Assembly: GCA_021812825.1 (NCBI GenBank)
Contig: JAKAMO010000070.1
Location: forward strand, 1 to 14,488
Length of the DNA stretch: 14,488 nucleotides
Direction: 5' to 3'
DNA from: a bacterium
GTDB taxonomy: Bacteria > Elusimicrobiota > Elusimicrobia > Elusimicrobiales > UBA9959
This document shows positions 14,072 to 14,488 of this stretch, piece by piece (position 1 is the first letter of the stretch; every line of letters starts with the position of its first letter). The notes below the pieces were generated by a model. It was given only the letters and a program-made list of their open reading frames with translations, did no database searches and was not told the origin of the DNA. Made by a program: the position numbers and the translations under genes.

Positions 14072-14102
14072 ATGATTTCACAAATTTAACAAGGAACACG
14101 CT

Positions 14103-14468
14103 ATGAAAAACGACATACACCCCAGCTACAATCTTTGCGAGGTTTCCTGCGCCTGCGGCAATAAGTTCCAGACGCGCTCTGTGAAGCCCGTGATCAAGGT
14201 CGAGATCTGCTACGCCTGCCATCCCTTCTACACCGGCAAGCAGAAGCTGCTCGACACCGCCGGCCGCGTGGAGCGCTTCCAGAAGAAGTTCGCCGCCACC
14301 GGCGGCAAGATGGTGGAGCGCAAGGCCCAGAAGACCGCGGTGAAGTCCGTTTCCCCGCGCCACACCGTCAAGCGCAAGCTCTCCTCCGCGGCCACCGTGG
14401 CCAAGAAGGACGAGAAGGCCCCGGCGAAGCCCGCCGCGAAGGCCGCTCCGAAAGCCGAGTCGAAGTAG
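14103..14468 (+). CDS. rpmE: Ribosomal protein L31, zinc-binding type, with Lys/Ala-rich tail
   Basis: This is large-subunit protein bL31, which bridges the two ribosomal subunits. The family domain covers about residues 1-70: [10 protein letters not shown] at the start, cysteines C16 and C18 (SCACGNKF), C36 and C39 ([10 protein letters not shown]), and the basic [18 protein letters not shown]. The four cysteines match the zinc-binding (C+) form; C12 is extra. The protein is 121 residues, against about 70 for standard L31; the extra 50 residues are Lys/Ala/Pro-rich with repeats such as [17 protein letters not shown], probably disordered and RNA-binding. It has its own promoter and ribosome site. 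rho and rpmE are often neighbours in bacteria; here the S41 gene lies between them and the M23 gene. Confidence 0.95.
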   Translation: MKNDIHPSYNLCEVSCACGNKFQTRSVKPVIKVEICYACHPFYTGKQKLLDTAGRVERFQKKFAATGGKMVERKAQKTAVKSVSPRHTVKRKLSSAATVAKKDEKAPAKPAAKAAPKAESK

Positions 14469-14488
14469 CTTCGCCGCGTGAACGGGCG
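14469..14488. other. Window end, 20 bases after rpmE
   Basis: Only 20 bases remain after the rpmE stop. A GTG at 14478 is open to the edge, but it is too short to call as a gene start. Confidence 0.3.

Noticed and set aside
1..14488. CRISPR array, tRNA, rRNA, transposase or toxin-antitoxin genes
   Set aside because: I looked for regular direct repeats, tRNA-like cloverleafs, conserved rRNA stretches and small paired genes and found none that stand up.

Overview
The window looks like chromosomal DNA of a high-GC bacterium with one dense run of housekeeping genes, nearly all on the + strand. Gene order (polA, then a rhomboid gene, coaE, rho, an M23 peptidase gene and rpmE) and the style of the proteins suggest a member of the Elusimicrobiota. 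That placement is from memory and gene content only; there is no rRNA here to test it. The core genes are roughly 65-70% GC by eye (one counted line, 3241-3300, has 42 G/C of 60) but often use ATA for isoleucine, which is unusual at this GC.

Layout: (1) 1-710 is the 3' end of a gene for a long, repetitive, phage-tail-fibre-like or surface protein. (2) 711-873 holds a promoter and a leader hairpin. (3) 874-5485 is a tight three-gene unit: smc (chromosome condensation), a calcineurin-like metallophosphoesterase and a stand-alone receiver domain. (4) 5586-5906 is thioredoxin with its own promoter and a strong hairpin after it. (5) 6022-8595 is DNA polymerase I with an intact 5' nuclease but a degenerate 3'-5' proofreading domain. 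(6) 8596-8852 is a non-coding stretch rich in short inverted repeats. (7) 8853-12557 is an operon of rhomboid protease, coaE, rho and an M23 endopeptidase, in which the last three genes overlap the gene before by 1 to 4 bases. A near-consensus promoter lies inside coaE and could serve rho. (8) 12605-14041 is an exported S41-family peptidase gene with lower GC and different codon use, lying between the rho operon and rpmE; it looks like an insertion. (9) 14103-14468 is rpmE (ribosomal protein L31, zinc-type) with its own extended -10 promoter and a Lys/Ala-rich tail.

Most of the content is core information processing (chromosome segregation, DNA repair, transcription termination, translation, CoA synthesis) with some envelope proteolysis. 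I do not see a CRISPR array, toxin-antitoxin pair, transposase, tRNA or rRNA, and I do not see a convincing undescribed multi-gene system. The points most worth following are the palindrome-rich spacer at 8596-8852, the promoter inside coaE ahead of rho, the Asn/Gln-rich disordered N-terminus of Rho, the atypical S41 gene, and the extended L31.
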